Shown here piece after piece: positions 1 to 8,964 of a DNA stretch of 64,000 nt. How positions within the stretch are numbered: the stretch's first letter is position 1; every line of letters begins with the position of its first letter. The position numbers and the translations under genes were made by a program. This DNA is from an uncultured Bacteroidales bacterium (GTDB lineage Bacteria > Bacteroidota > Bacteroidia > Bacteroidales > UBA932): assembly GCA_900321715.1 (NCBI GenBank), contig ONXC01000002.1:1-64000 (forward strand), written 5' to 3'. The notes under the pieces were generated by a model. The model was not told where the DNA came from, ran no database searches, and was given only the letters and a program-made list of their open reading frames with translations.

Positions 1-813
1 CTTGACCTCACCAACCCCAAAACCGTGGAATGGTTCAACTCTGAACTTCACCGCCTCATGGAAGACTACGGCGTGGACGGCTTCAAGTTTGACGCCGCGG
101 ACTTTGAGTACTACCCCTCAGACGCCGTTGCCCATGAAGGAAGCGTTCCCGGCTATGAGCAGTGCTCGCGTTTTGTCCAGCTTGCCTCAAAATACCCCTA
201 TAACGAGCTCAGAGCCGGATGGCGGAACGCCGGAAAACCCGTTGTGCAGCGTCTCCACGACAAGAGCCACAACTGGGAAGACCTTGGGAAACTTATCCCC
301 GAAATGATGGCCGAAGCCCTCATGGGCTACAGCTTCTCCTGCCCCGACATGGTGGGCGGAGGCAGCTTCGAGACCTTCCTGAAGGGAGAAACCGACACCG
401 AACTCATTGTTCGCAGCGCCCAGATCCATGCCCTCATGCCCATGATGCAGTTCTCCCTGGCCCCTTGGAGGGTACTTGGGAAGGAAGAATATGCAGCTGT
501 GCTTGAAGCCGTGAAACTAAGGGAGAAGTTCATGCCCCTTATCGAGAGCCTGTATGAAAGGGCCGCAACTACAGGAGAGCCCATTGTAGCACCTCTGGAA
601 TACTGTTTCCCCGGAGAGGGCCTTGCCGGCGTAAAGGACGAATTCATGCTTGGAGACAGCCTCCTTGTTGCCCCCATGACGTCTTCCGGAACCTCCCGCA
701 CAGTCATCCTGCCCCAAGGCTCATGGAAGGCCGACGACGGCTCTGCCTATGAAGGCGGAACCCACACAATTGAAGTACCCTTAATGAGACTCCCCTACTT
801 TGAGAAAATATAA
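1..813 (+). CDS. Glycoside hydrolase family 31 protein, C-terminal part (5' truncated by window edge)
   Basis: The reading frame is open from base 1, so the N-terminus lies outside the window; 270 residues remain. The GH31 nucleophile region is visible as DGFKFDAADFEYY, with the probable nucleophile Asp coded at 91-93. A second conserved block, LHDKSHNW, followed by a GYSFSCPDMVGGG stretch, fits the part of the barrel that carries the acid/base Asp and substrate-binding residues. The end is a beta-rich distal domain. Family members hydrolyse alpha-glucosides, alpha-xylosides or sulfoquinovosides; the substrate cannot be told from this fragment. No signal peptide can be assessed. The next gene has its own promoter, so this is probably the last gene of an upstream unit. 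Confidence 0.9.
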   Translation, partial: LDLTNPKTVEWFNSELHRLMEDYGVDGFKFDAADFEYYPSDAVAHEGSVPGYEQCSRFVQLASKYPYNELRAGWRNAGKPVVQRLHDKSHNWEDLGKLIPEMMAEALMGYSFSCPDMVGGGSFETFLKGETDTELIVRSAQIHALMPMMQFSLAPWRVLGKEEYAAVLEAVKLREKFMPLIESLYERAATTGEPIVAPLEYCFPGEGLAGVKDEFMLGDSLLVAPMTSSGTSRTVILPQGSWKADDGSAYEGGTHTIEVPLMRLPYFEKI

Positions 814-829
814 AAAAGACCTATCTTTG
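799..829 (+). promoter_or_regulatory. Bacteroidetes-type promoter of tyrS-rbfA-permease unit
   Basis: TTTG at 799-802, 19 bases, then TATCTTTG at 822-829, an exact match to the TTTG-N19-TAnnTTTG consensus. The -33 element lies within the last codons of the GH31 gene. The tyrS ATG at 851 is 21 bases past the -7 box. Confidence 0.8.
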
Positions 830-850
830 CAGGCTATATAATGTTACATT

Positions 851-1669
851 ATGAAAAATTTTGTAGAGGAGCTAAAATGGAGAGGCATGATCCAGGATAT
901 CATGCCCGGAACAGAAGAAAAACTTATGGAAGGCCCGCAGGCGGCTTATGTAGGAATTGACCCCACGGCCGATTCCCTTCATATCGGCCACCTTGTGAGC
1001 GTAATGATACTGAAGCATTTCCAGAACTGCGGCCACAAGCCCTATGCACTTGTAGGCGGCGCCACCGGCATGATCGGTGACCCCTCCATGAAAAGCGCAG
1101 AGCGCAACCTTCTTGACGAGGAAACCCTCCGTCACAACGTGGAAGGCATCAAGGCCCAGCTTTCCCGTTTCCTGGATTTTGACTCGGACGCTCCCAACAA
1201 GGCCGAACTCGTGAACAACTATGAATGGATGAAGGACTACTCTTTCATTAACTTCATCCGCGATATCGGCAAGCACATCACCGTCAACTACATGATGGCC
1301 AAGGACTCCGTGAAAAAACGCCTCCAGAGGGACTCCTCGGAGGGAATGTCCTTCACAGAATTCAGCTACCAGCTCATGCAGGGCTACGACTTCTACTGGC
1401 TGTGGAAGAACAAGGGCTGCATCCTCCAGCTTGGCGGATCCGACCAGTGGGGCAACATCACCACCGGTACGGAACTCATCCGCCGCATGGACGGCGGCCA
1501 GGCCTTCGCACTCACCTGCCCCCTTATCCGCAAGGCCGATAAGGCAACATCTGGCTGGATCCGGAGCGCACCTCCCCCTATGAGTTCTACCAGTTCTGGC
1601 TCAATGTGGCCGATAACGACGCAGAAAGCTACATCAAGATCTTCACCATGCTGGACCGTGAGACCATAG
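851..1669 (+). pseudogene. tyrS: Tyrosine--tRNA ligase, N-terminal fragment (frameshifted)
   Basis: TyrRS charges tRNA-Tyr. Residues 1-230 match class I TyrRS well: HIGH motif at residues 44-47 (DSLHIGHL), the [11 protein letters not shown] block, and the tyrosine-site segment [10 protein letters not shown]. After CPLIRKAD (Asp codon 1538-1540) the frame changes, and the last 40-odd residues are out-of-frame sequence. The family normally continues with a DGTKFGKTESGN-type stretch that carries the KMSKS-equivalent loop binding ATP. Here only two bases separate the Asp codon from GGC AAC ATC TGG (Gly-Asn-Ile-Trp, from 1543), so about 25 bases are missing. The loop is gone and the frame is shifted. 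tyrS is essential, so this is either a sequencing or assembly error, or a dead copy with another tyrS elsewhere. Confidence 0.85.
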
Positions 1670-2112
1670 AGAGCCTCATCGCCCGCCACAGGGAGAACCC
1701 CGGCGCCCGTGAACTCCAGAAGGTCCTTGCAGAGGAAGTAACCCGCATGTGCCACGGTCAGGAAGCCCTGGATAACGCAATTGAAGCATCCAGGATGCTT
1801 TTCAGCGGCAATTCGGAAACCCTCCGCAAGCTGGACGAGCGAACCTTCCTCTCCGTTTTCGGAGACGTTCCTTCATTTGACCTTCCCAAGGCCGATCTCC
1901 CCGTGAACATCATGGACCTCCTTGCCGTAAAGACGGCCATCCTCCCCTCCAAGGGAGAGGCCCGCAAGATGATCCAGGGCGGCGGAATCGCAATCAACAA
2001 GGACAAGGTCACGGATATTGCAGCTGAGGTAACCGAGGCCGATATAGTGAACGGCCATTACATCCTTGCCCAGAAGGGAAAGAAGAATTACTTCATCATC
2101 AACATCAAGTAA
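1606..2112 (+). pseudogene. tyrS: Tyrosine--tRNA ligase, C-terminal fragment
   Basis: This is the remainder of the interrupted TyrRS. TyrRS-like coding in this frame actually begins at 1543 ([19 protein letters not shown]), but the first ATG is at 1606. The fragment contains the anticodon-binding helical part and the C-terminal S4-like RNA-binding domain (KGEARKMIQGGGIAINKDKV). It ends at a TAA whose last base is the first base of the rbfA ATG (TAATG at 2110-2114), showing that the two genes are translationally coupled. Rejoining this fragment with 851-1540 would give a TyrRS of normal length, about 430 residues. The fragment alone could not be active because it lacks the Rossmann-fold catalytic core. 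Confidence 0.85.
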
Positions 2113-2459
2113 TGGAAAAACCCGCAAGCACAAGGCAGCTGAAAGTTGCCCGAGAGATACAGAAAGACCTGGCCGAGCTAATACGCTCAAAGGGTATGGC
2201 CGCATTCGGCGGAGCCATGGTAACGGTAAGTGAAGTCCGCGTAAGCCCGGACCTCTCCGTGGCCAAGGTCTTCGTGAGCATATTCCCCTCTGAGAAACAG
2301 GGTCCCGTAATGCAGATCCTCCAGGAGAACAACAAAGCTCTCCGCGGAGAACTGGGGCACCTTGTTGCCAAACAGTTCAGGATTGTACCGGAACTGATCT
2401 TCATCCTGGACACCACCCTGGATTACGCAGAGCACATAGAGGAACTGCTTAAAAAGTGA
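2112..2459 (+). CDS. rbfA: 30S ribosome-binding factor A
   Basis: 115 residues, the usual length. RbfA binds the immature 30S subunit and helps mature the 5' end of 16S rRNA, especially in the cold. The N-terminal R-x-x-KVAREIQKDLAELI helix, the VTVSEVRVSPDLSVAKVFVS strand pair (KH-like fold) and the final PELIFILDTTLDYAEHIEELL are typical. The ATG overlaps the tyrS stop by one base, and its own stop overlaps the next gene's ATG (2456), so tyrS, rbfA and the permease form one operon. No internal abnormality is seen. Confidence 0.95.
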   Translation: MEKPASTRQLKVAREIQKDLAELIRSKGMAAFGGAMVTVSEVRVSPDLSVAKVFVSIFPSEKQGPVMQILQENNKALRGELGHLVAKQFRIVPELIFILDTTLDYAEHIEELLKK

Positions 2460-3646
2460 AGCTTCCTCTCATATTTGCCGTCCGGTACCTTTTTTCCCGG
2501 AAAAGCCATAACGTGATCAACATGATTTCGGGAATTGGCGTGGCAGGTATGGCAATAGGCACAGCGGCACTGGTAATCATTCTCTCCGTTTTCAACGGAT
2601 TCAATTCCCTTGTGGGACAGTCCCTGGAGGCGTCGGACCCCGATTTTGTTATAAGGCCCGCCTCCGGGAAATTTTTTGTCCCTGACAGCGCGGTCTTTGC
2701 CCCTATCCTTGACGACAGCCGCATCCAAAGGCTTTCCAGTGTGCTGGAGGAGCAGGTGTTCCTCTCCTATGAAGGCCGCCAGAGCCTTGCAAGGGTCAAA
2801 GGCATTGATGAGGCCGCCCAGGAAGAATCCCCTCTTCAGGAAAGCATCATTGACGGAGCCTGGACCTTTCACCGCGGAGCAATGTCCGCAGCGGTTGCAG
2901 GTGCGGCCCTGGCGCATAGTATCGGCCTTAATCCGCGTTTTGTGACGCCCTTTGAGATCTATTACCCGTCCCGTAAGGAAAACATCTCCCTTGCAAATCC
3001 GCAGGCGTCCCTGAGGAAAGTCAAGGCCCTGACTGGTGGAGTCATTTCCGTCAATTCAGAGATTGATTCCAAGCTCATGCTGGTGCCAATAGAGGCCATG
3101 AGGGAGCTTCTGGAGCTGGAAACGGAGGTCTCTTCCCTTGAGATCTGGGTAACTCCCGGGGCCGGAGAAGGCTTTGAGAAGGAGCTCCAGGCCATGACCG
3201 GCCCGGACCTTAAAGTACTGAACCGTTTCCGCCAGGAAGAATCCATCTACAAGATGATGAGGTATGAAAAGCTTGCCATTTTCCTCATCCTCATCTTTGT
3301 GGTCATAATAATTGCGTTCAACATCTACAGTTCCCTCAGGATGCTCATTATTGAAAAGGAGGCCGATATGGGAACTCTTCGCGCAATGGGCGCCCCTGAC
3401 GGCACTATCCGCCGCATCTTCCTCCTGGAAGGGTGGATGGTATCCCTCCTCGGGATGATTATCGGCCTGATTATTGGAGTATCCTTAGTCCTTGTACAGC
3501 AACGCTTTGGAATAATCCCCATGCCCGGGAATTTTGTTGTTCAGGCTTACCCTGTATCACTTAAGATATCGGATCTTCTGTGGATTGCCTCAGGTGTGAC
3601 CGTAATCGGTTATTTAATGGCTCTATTACCATCAAGAAAGATATGA
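2456..3646 (+). CDS. FtsX/LolE-type ABC transporter permease
   Basis: 396 residues with one transmembrane helix near residues 18-45, a large periplasmic domain (MacB_PCD type), and three C-terminal helices near 270-295, 320-347 and 372-392. The last group contains the FtsX-domain signature IFLLEGWMVSLLGMIIG. The family includes LolC/LolE, which with an ATPase extracts lipoproteins from the inner membrane, and other export permeases. No ATPase gene lies next to it. It follows rbfA with a 4-base ATGA overlap and is itself overlapped by the next gene (ATGA at 3643-3646). The assignment to lipoprotein release rather than another MacB-like function rests on family resemblance only. Confidence 0.85.
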   Translation: MKLPLIFAVRYLFSRKSHNVINMISGIGVAGMAIGTAALVIILSVFNGFNSLVGQSLEASDPDFVIRPASGKFFVPDSAVFAPILDDSRIQRLSSVLEEQVFLSYEGRQSLARVKGIDEAAQEESPLQESIIDGAWTFHRGAMSAAVAGAALAHSIGLNPRFVTPFEIYYPSRKENISLANPQASLRKVKALTGGVISVNSEIDSKLMLVPIEAMRELLELETEVSSLEIWVTPGAGEGFEKELQAMTGPDLKVLNRFRQEESIYKMMRYEKLAIFLILIFVVIIIAFNIYSSLRMLIIEKEADMGTLRAMGAPDGTIRRIFLLEGWMVSLLGMIIGLIIGVSLVLVQQRFGIIPMPGNFVVQAYPVSLKISDLLWIASGVTVIGYLMALLPSRKI

Positions 3647-4281
3647 AGAAACTAATCCTCTCAATCTCTCTTCTATCCTGCCTTCAGATAGTTGCAGCGG
3701 CAGGCAATCCCCCCACGCGCCATTCTGTCCGCCTGGGCTGGGGAGACATGCTCTTCGAGACCCTGGCATTCCATGCCAGCGCTCCGGGCACCTTCGATTC
3801 CGCCTCTCTGCCGGCTGGGTTCCGCTCTACGGGAACTTTCGGTCATGGATACACAGGTCACATCTTTGCAGACTATATGTATTCATTCACGGATGTCGTA
3901 AGCGCCGGAGTCCAGACCGACTTCGAGGGCATCTTCTGGAAAAAAGGCGTGAGGGATGCTTCCGGCACCCTGGTCGGAGAACCCACCAAGGTGAACAACT
4001 ACAACCTCTGCATCCTCCCTTCCGTGCGTTTCACATATTTCCGCTCAGAGTGGGTGGATATATACTCGGGCTTATCCATCGGCCTTCTGATGGCCTTTGA
4101 CAACCAGAAGCAGTTTGAGCTTGCCCCAGCCTTCAACCTCAACCTTGTGGGTGTGAAAGTAGGAAAGGGGCAGTGGAGCGGCACCGCGGAAATCGGCCTC
4201 CTGAATGCCCTTAAAGGCGCCAACGACGTTTATATGTTTGCCTCCAGGCTTTTCTCTGTGGGCGTAAATTACACCTGGTAA
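3643..4281 (+). CDS. Predicted outer-membrane beta-barrel protein
   Basis: 212 residues. The ATG at 3643 overlaps the permease stop (ATGA) and starts a clear signal peptide, MKKLILSISLLSCLQIVAAA, so this start is preferred over an upstream TTG/ATG in the same frame. The mature part has alternating hydrophobic and polar strands rich in Gly, Tyr and Phe (for example VRFTYFRSEWVDIYSGLSIG) and ends in VGVNYTW, an aromatic C-terminus typical of BamA-assembled barrels. I do not recognise a named family. It is followed after one base by a lipoprotein hydrolase, suggesting a common envelope-related unit with the next two genes. Confidence 0.7.
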   Translation: MKKLILSISLLSCLQIVAAAGNPPTRHSVRLGWGDMLFETLAFHASAPGTFDSASLPAGFRSTGTFGHGYTGHIFADYMYSFTDVVSAGVQTDFEGIFWKKGVRDASGTLVGEPTKVNNYNLCILPSVRFTYFRSEWVDIYSGLSIGLLMAFDNQKQFELAPAFNLNLVGVKVGKGQWSGTAEIGLLNALKGANDVYMFASRLFSVGVNYTW

Positions 4282-4282
4282 G

Positions 4283-5503
4283 ATGATGATGAAAAGAATT
4301 CCTCTGATACTTCTTGGCCTGGGCCTTTTAGGGGCCTGCCATCATCCGGATATAGAGTACGTGGATTTTGACACCTTCCACGTAACTTCCACAAAGTGCG
4401 CGGACGTAGTTATGCCCGACGGCTCCCTGAATCCTGATATAATGTGGCTGGAAGACGACGAAGAGCCTGACACAAAGGTTGCCAAAACTTCCGGCGTGGA
4501 GATAGCCAGGAGCCTTGTCGGAAACATCTTCAGCAATACCCTTGTTCACATTGCCGGCACATACAAAGGCCATGACGTAGACGGCTCTCCCCTCACCCTT
4601 TCCGGAAAGATCATCCTTCCCAAGACCGGAGAGATCAAGAATATGATCCTGGTGAGCCACTTCACCATCGGCTCAAACCCCGAATGTCCTTCGGAAGCCT
4701 TCCCGCTTGAGGGAATCCTTGCCTCCAAGGGCTATGCTGTGGTTATTGCCGATTACATAGGCTTTGGCGTAACAAAGGACCGCATCCACCCCTATATGCA
4801 CGTAGAGAGCACTGCAAGGGCCGTTGTGGACATGGGACTTGCCGTTAAGCCGTACCTTGAGCATATCGGCCGTAAACCCCTCAGTGACAAGGTCATCCTC
4901 TTTGGTTATTCCCAGGGCGGTTCCACAACGGTGGGCGTGATGAGGATGATCCAGCAGGAATGCTGGGACACACTTCCCATCAAGAAGACATATGCCGGAG
5001 CAGGCCCCTATGACCTTGCCGCCACCTACGACGTTTCCGTGGAAGAAGACCTTACGGGTATCCCCTGCGCCATCCCTATGATTGTCCAGGGCGTAAGCTA
5101 TGGAGAGAACCTTGGCCTTGAGATGAAGGATTTCTTCAAGGAGCATCTCCTTGAGCACTACGACGAATGGATCAACTCCAAGGATTACACAGTAAAGCAG
5201 ATAAACACCTTCATCGGCGCAAAGAGCCTCAGGGACATCATGACCGACGAAGGACGTGACAAGAAAAATCCCAAGACTGCAAGGCTGTACAGGTCCCTGA
5301 TGTTCAACTCCGTGCTGGACTTCACACCCAAGGCGCCCATGTTCATGTTCCACAGCCGTGAAGACAAGACCGTGCCTTTCATCAATTCAGTAAAGGCCGA
5401 GACCTACTTCAAGGGCCAGAACGTAACCTACGACTTCGGGAACTACGGCGCCCATGGCACCGGCTTCATCCGTTTCCTGTTCACCGTTAATAAAGAACTG
5501 TAA
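4283..5503 (+). CDS. Lipoprotein alpha/beta hydrolase (secretory-lipase-like)
   Basis: 406 residues. The N-terminus is a lipoprotein signal, LLGLGLLGACHH, with lipobox LGAC. The fold is alpha/beta hydrolase: the nucleophile elbow GYSQGG, an acid in HSREDKTVPF, and a catalytic His in YGAHGTG near the C-terminus. This layout resembles secretory lipases and peptide or ester hydrolases. ATGs occur at 4283, 4286 and 4289; the last gives the most usual start MKRIP. It begins one base after the barrel gene and its TAA overlaps the next ATG (TAATG at 5501-5505). The substrate is unknown. Confidence 0.8.
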   Translation: MMMKRIPLILLGLGLLGACHHPDIEYVDFDTFHVTSTKCADVVMPDGSLNPDIMWLEDDEEPDTKVAKTSGVEIARSLVGNIFSNTLVHIAGTYKGHDVDGSPLTLSGKIILPKTGEIKNMILVSHFTIGSNPECPSEAFPLEGILASKGYAVVIADYIGFGVTKDRIHPYMHVESTARAVVDMGLAVKPYLEHIGRKPLSDKVILFGYSQGGSTTVGVMRMIQQECWDTLPIKKTYAGAGPYDLAATYDVSVEEDLTGIPCAIPMIVQGVSYGENLGLEMKDFFKEHLLEHYDEWINSKDYTVKQINTFIGAKSLRDIMTDEGRDKKNPKTARLYRSLMFNSVLDFTPKAPMFMFHSREDKTVPFINSVKAETYFKGQNVTYDFGNYGAHGTGFIRFLFTVNKEL

Positions 5504-6324
5504 TGAGATACCTTAACTTACTGATAATTGCCGCTGCAGGGCTTGTTCTTACAGCCTGCCCCGCCAAACATATGCAGCTCACCGGATTTGACATTGAGGT
5601 TAAAGATGTCCATTCCACAAAAGCCAAGGTGGTGATTGTGCCTTCCAATCCAGATGCGTATTACTGCTACGGCAAACTTGACAACGTGAATCTTACCGAT
5701 TACTTCAATATGACCGACGAGGAGAACGCCGCATTCCAGATGGACTTTTCCAAAGAGCGCTGGGAACTCATCTGCGAGGAAGAAGGCTACGAGGTCCCTT
5801 TTGAGCAGATTTACTGCTACCAGGGCACCCAGGAGGTAGATTACACGTACCTTATTCCCGATGCTGACCACAAGATTATTGTATTCCAGGTAGACCCAGC
5901 GGCAAAGCAGTTTATCGGGACGCCGGTCTCAAAGGTATTCCACACCAATCCCCTGGTTATGTCAGACCTCACCTTCAAGATCGGCCTTGAAAAGGATATG
6001 ATTACCATCACCCCTTCAAGCCGAGACGGTTACTGCTTTGACTACAACCTTACGGAAGACATCCTGGAGGAATATGCCGGTACAGAGTTCTACTTCCGTA
6101 ACCTTGTTGATATGTGGGAAGATTTCGGGCTCATAGAGGGACGTAAGGTGAGAGGCCCCGCAGTAATCGAGTTCTCATCCTCAGATCCCACCATCCAGGA
6201 GGGAGCAAGGTACTCATTTGCAATAAGTGGTTACGAGGATTTTGAAATCAATACCGCCGTAACCACCTTTGACTTTATCTATCACAAGGATATTCCCTGT
6301 GAAATGGTGAAGGAAGAAGAGTAA
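5503..6324 (+). CDS. Lipoprotein of unknown function
   Basis: 273 residues with a lipoprotein signal peptide (LIIAAAGLVLTAC, lipobox LTAC). The mature part looks beta-rich, with repeated two-domain-like segments (a KVVIVPSNPDAYYCYGKL block and a later ITITPSSRDGYCFDYNL block that resemble each other). These suggest two related immunoglobulin-like or fibronectin-like modules, near residues 30-155 and 160-265. This is inference from pattern only; no family was recognised. It is the last gene of the 3643-6324 trio and meets the convergent peptidase gene with no spacer. Confidence 0.65.
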   Translation: MRYLNLLIIAAAGLVLTACPAKHMQLTGFDIEVKDVHSTKAKVVIVPSNPDAYYCYGKLDNVNLTDYFNMTDEENAAFQMDFSKERWELICEEEGYEVPFEQIYCYQGTQEVDYTYLIPDADHKIIVFQVDPAAKQFIGTPVSKVFHTNPLVMSDLTFKIGLEKDMITITPSSRDGYCFDYNLTEDILEEYAGTEFYFRNLVDMWEDFGLIEGRKVRGPAVIEFSSSDPTIQEGARYSFAISGYEDFEINTAVTTFDFIYHKDIPCEMVKEEE

Positions 6325-7677
6325 TTATTCTTCAGGAGAGAACATAGGATCCCAGGCCGGCAGAAGGACCGGTTTCTGATTCATCATTGAGAGTACGTCC
6401 CCGGGGACGTACTTTTTTTCTACCACAAGGCGGAACATGTAGTTGTCAAACCACTCATCCGTCATAATGATATTGCCCTTGTAGCCGCTGGTTTCTCCCC
6501 AGCTGTTCTCAACCATCCATTTCACGGGCTTTCCGTCCTTGATGTCCACGGCAATAAGCGTCATGGCGTGGGTTGAGCCGCTGGCGTGAGTGAGGATGCG
6601 GTCCCTCTTGTCCATACCGTAGTCCACGCCAAGGAGGGACTGGTAGTCGAAGTTATCAATATCGGCCACACCCTTACTCCTGTCCAGGAACTTTGCTACG
6701 TCGCAGGAGAAATAGAGGGCGGTGTTGTCCTTGATGGAGGCAATTGCCATTTCCTTGATGCGGTCCATGGGAAGGTTCACGTAAACCCAGTTCTGGCCGT
6801 CGTAGACATGGCGGTCATAGTCTATCTCATACACCTTGCCGTACTCCAGGGTGGGATTGTTCATCACCATCACGTAGTTGTTCTCAAGGTCCTGCCCAAG
6901 ATACTGCCGGTAGAATTCCTGCGGAGTGTAGGTTTTGCCGTCATTACGCCAGGTAAACTCCGTGGGAGGAACGCCAAGGCAAAGGGCCAGGACGCGGTAG
7001 ACGTCCTTGAGGATGCTCACCTTGAGGGCCTGGACATCCTTATCCTTTGCTGCGCGGAGCTTGAGCCCGCCTTCCCTCAGGATAAGGCTTAACTGGGAAC
7101 GCATGGCCGATGTATTGTTGGCCGAATAAGTCTCCGGCATGGCCTCGGAGGGCACTACGCCATACTTCATGATGAGGTTGCTCACGCCCGTGAACTGGCC
7201 GCCGTCCCCTATGGGATTGGAGAAAAGCCAGTCCACCTTGCGGTCTTCCATGGGAAGTTTCCGGGTATCTATGACACCCTGAAGGAAAAGGTTTGACTTT
7301 TCCAGCTGGTCATAGAAGAAGAGGTAATTCTGGGAGAAGGTGAATTCATCCAGATTGTGGCGGGCTATCATCTGGGCCCTCAGGACATTGAGGCCGGTGA
7401 AAAGCCAACAGCGCCCGGAAGATTTCTGGTCCGTACGGCCATTGGTCTTCACCTCATCTGAGAAGTTGGTGTCAGGCATGACGGATTTGTCGGCCGATGC
7501 TGCCAGCACCGCCATGGAAGTGCTGTTGAGGGCATTTCTGATGGCCCTGTCACCGGCATTTCCTTCGAATGAGGCGTTAAGGTCTTTCAGGATATCGGCC
7601 GAAATGCCTCCGGCCTTGTTTTGGGCCGATGCTGCTATGGAAAGCAGCATCAGCGCTAAAGCAAAGGTCTTTTTCAT
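6325..7677 (-). CDS. Secreted C1B cysteine peptidase (bleomycin hydrolase / aminopeptidase C family)
   Basis: 450 residues. A signal peptide (MKKTFALALMLLSIAASAQ) sends it to the periplasm, unlike cytosolic PepC. The papain-type triad is visible: Cys90 in QKSSGRCWLF, the His in GSTHAMTLIAVD, and the Asn in VENSWGE. Family members act as aminopeptidases on short peptides. It follows kbl by four bases on the same strand, so it is probably co-transcribed with it. Its stop abuts the stop of the convergent lipoprotein gene, and no terminator hairpin is visible there. Confidence 0.9.
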   Translation of the reverse strand: MKKTFALALMLLSIAASAQNKAGGISADILKDLNASFEGNAGDRAIRNALNSTSMAVLAASADKSVMPDTNFSDEVKTNGRTDQKSSGRCWLFTGLNVLRAQMIARHNLDEFTFSQNYLFFYDQLEKSNLFLQGVIDTRKLPMEDRKVDWLFSNPIGDGGQFTGVSNLIMKYGVVPSEAMPETYSANNTSAMRSQLSLILREGGLKLRAAKDKDVQALKVSILKDVYRVLALCLGVPPTEFTWRNDGKTYTPQEFYRQYLGQDLENNYVMVMNNPTLEYGKVYEIDYDRHVYDGQNWVYVNLPMDRIKEMAIASIKDNTALYFSCDVAKFLDRSKGVADIDNFDYQSLLGVDYGMDKRDRILTHASGSTHAMTLIAVDIKDGKPVKWMVENSWGETSGYKGNIIMTDEWFDNYMFRLVVEKKYVPGDVLSMMNQKPVLLPAWDPMFSPEE

Positions 7678-7681
7678 ATGA

Positions 7682-8872
7682 TTATTTTATGACTCCAAGT
7701 TCTTTTCCTACTTTAATGAAGGCCGATATTGCCTTATCCAGGTGCTCCTTCTCATGGGCGGCACTGAGCTGGACGCGGATACGGGCCTGGCCCTTGGGAA
7801 CCACGGGATAGTAGAATCCTGTGACAAATATGCCTTCCTTTGCCATTGCGGCTGCGAATTTCTGGGACAGAGGGGCGTCGTAGAGCATCACGGCGCAGAT
7901 TGCGCTCTGGGTGGGTTTGATGTCAAAGCCGGCGGCAAGCATCTTCTCACGGAAGTACACCACGTTCTGCATAAGTTTATCATGGAGGGCGTTACTTTCC
8001 TTGAGGATCTTGAAGGTCTCGATTCCAGCGCCCGCAATCATGGGCGGGATGGAATTTGAGAACAGGTACGGGCGGCTGCGCTGACGCAGCATATCTATGA
8101 TTTCCTTACGGCCGGTTGTGAAGCCGCCTACGGCACCGCCAAAGGCCTTTCCAAGGGTGCCGGTGAAGATATCTATGCGGCCGTAGCAGTTAAACTGCTC
8201 TGCAACGCCGTGGCCTGTGGGGCCAACTACGCCTGCGCTGTGGCTCTCGTCCACCATCACAAGGGCGTCGTATTTCTCTGCAAGGTCACAGATCTTGTCC
8301 ATAGGGGCCACGTTGCCGTCCATGGAGAACACGCCGTCAGTGACTATGATCCTGTGGCGGCAGGCCTGGGCTTCCTGAAGCTTTGCCTCAAGGTCCTGCA
8401 TATCGGCATTGGCATAACGGAAACGCTGGGCCTTGCAAAGGCGCACGCCGTCAATGATGGAAGCATGGTTGAGGGAGTCTGAGATGATTGCGTCTTCGGG
8501 GCCGAAGAGGGGCTCGAACACGCCGCCGTTTGCGTCGAAGCAGGCAGCGTATAGAATGGTGTCATCTGTCTTGAAATACTCTGAGACGGCCTTTTCAAGC
8601 TCTTTGTGGATGTCCTGGGTACCGCAGATGAAACGTACGGAAGACATGCCGTAACCGCGGCTGTCCATGGCTTTTTTGGCGGCCTCGGCGAGGCGGGGGT
8701 TATCGGCCAGGCCAAGATAGTTGTTGGCGCAGAAGTTGAGCGCCTTGCTGCCGTCCTGAAGAGTTATTTCCGCGCTCTGGGGGCTTGCTATATTCCTTTC
8801 ATTCTTGTAAAGTCCTGCATCCTTGATGGCCTGAAGCTCATCCTGAAGGTATTTCTGAAATTTTCCGTACAT
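7682..8872 (-). CDS. kbl: Glycine C-acetyltransferase (2-amino-3-ketobutyrate CoA ligase)
   Basis: 396 residues from the ATG at 8872. An in-frame upstream extension to 8950 runs through the promoter region and is rejected. It is an alpha-oxoamine synthase: NYLGLADNP near the start, MVDESHSAGVVG, and the PLP-lysine loop GTLGKAFGGAVGG. Kbl cleaves 2-amino-3-ketobutyrate with CoA to glycine and acetyl-CoA, after threonine dehydrogenase. The divergent neighbour is exactly that dehydrogenase (8965), which supports this role over other members of the family such as 8-amino-7-oxononanoate synthase. Compare the paralogous serine palmitoyltransferase at 56328-57518. Confidence 0.95.
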   Translation of the reverse strand: MYGKFQKYLQDELQAIKDAGLYKNERNIASPQSAEITLQDGSKALNFCANNYLGLADNPRLAEAAKKAMDSRGYGMSSVRFICGTQDIHKELEKAVSEYFKTDDTILYAACFDANGGVFEPLFGPEDAIISDSLNHASIIDGVRLCKAQRFRYANADMQDLEAKLQEAQACRHRIIVTDGVFSMDGNVAPMDKICDLAEKYDALVMVDESHSAGVVGPTGHGVAEQFNCYGRIDIFTGTLGKAFGGAVGGFTTGRKEIIDMLRQRSRPYLFSNSIPPMIAGAGIETFKILKESNALHDKLMQNVVYFREKMLAAGFDIKPTQSAICAVMLYDAPLSQKFAAAMAKEGIFVTGFYYPVVPKGQARIRVQLSAAHEKEHLDKAISAFIKVGKELGVIK

Positions 8873-8896
8873 GATAATTAAGTGGTTTTGTGATTT

Positions 8897-8904
8897 CAAA
8901 TTTA
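8897..8904 (-). promoter_or_regulatory. -7 promoter box of kbl
   Basis: TAAATTTG read on the minus strand, 24 bases before the kbl ATG. No exact -33 TTTG at 19-20 bases. Confidence 0.5.
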
Positions 8905-8915
8905 ACTCTTTTATG

Positions 8916-8945
8916 TTGAAAATCCACCAAAATTGAATAAATTTG
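8916..8945 (+). promoter_or_regulatory. Promoter of tdh
   Basis: TTG at 8916-8918, 19 bases, TAAATTTG at 8938-8945; the ATG follows at 8965. Together with the opposing kbl box it makes a compact divergent promoter region. Confidence 0.7.
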
Positions 8946-8964
8946 TACAATCTTTAAGCAGAAT

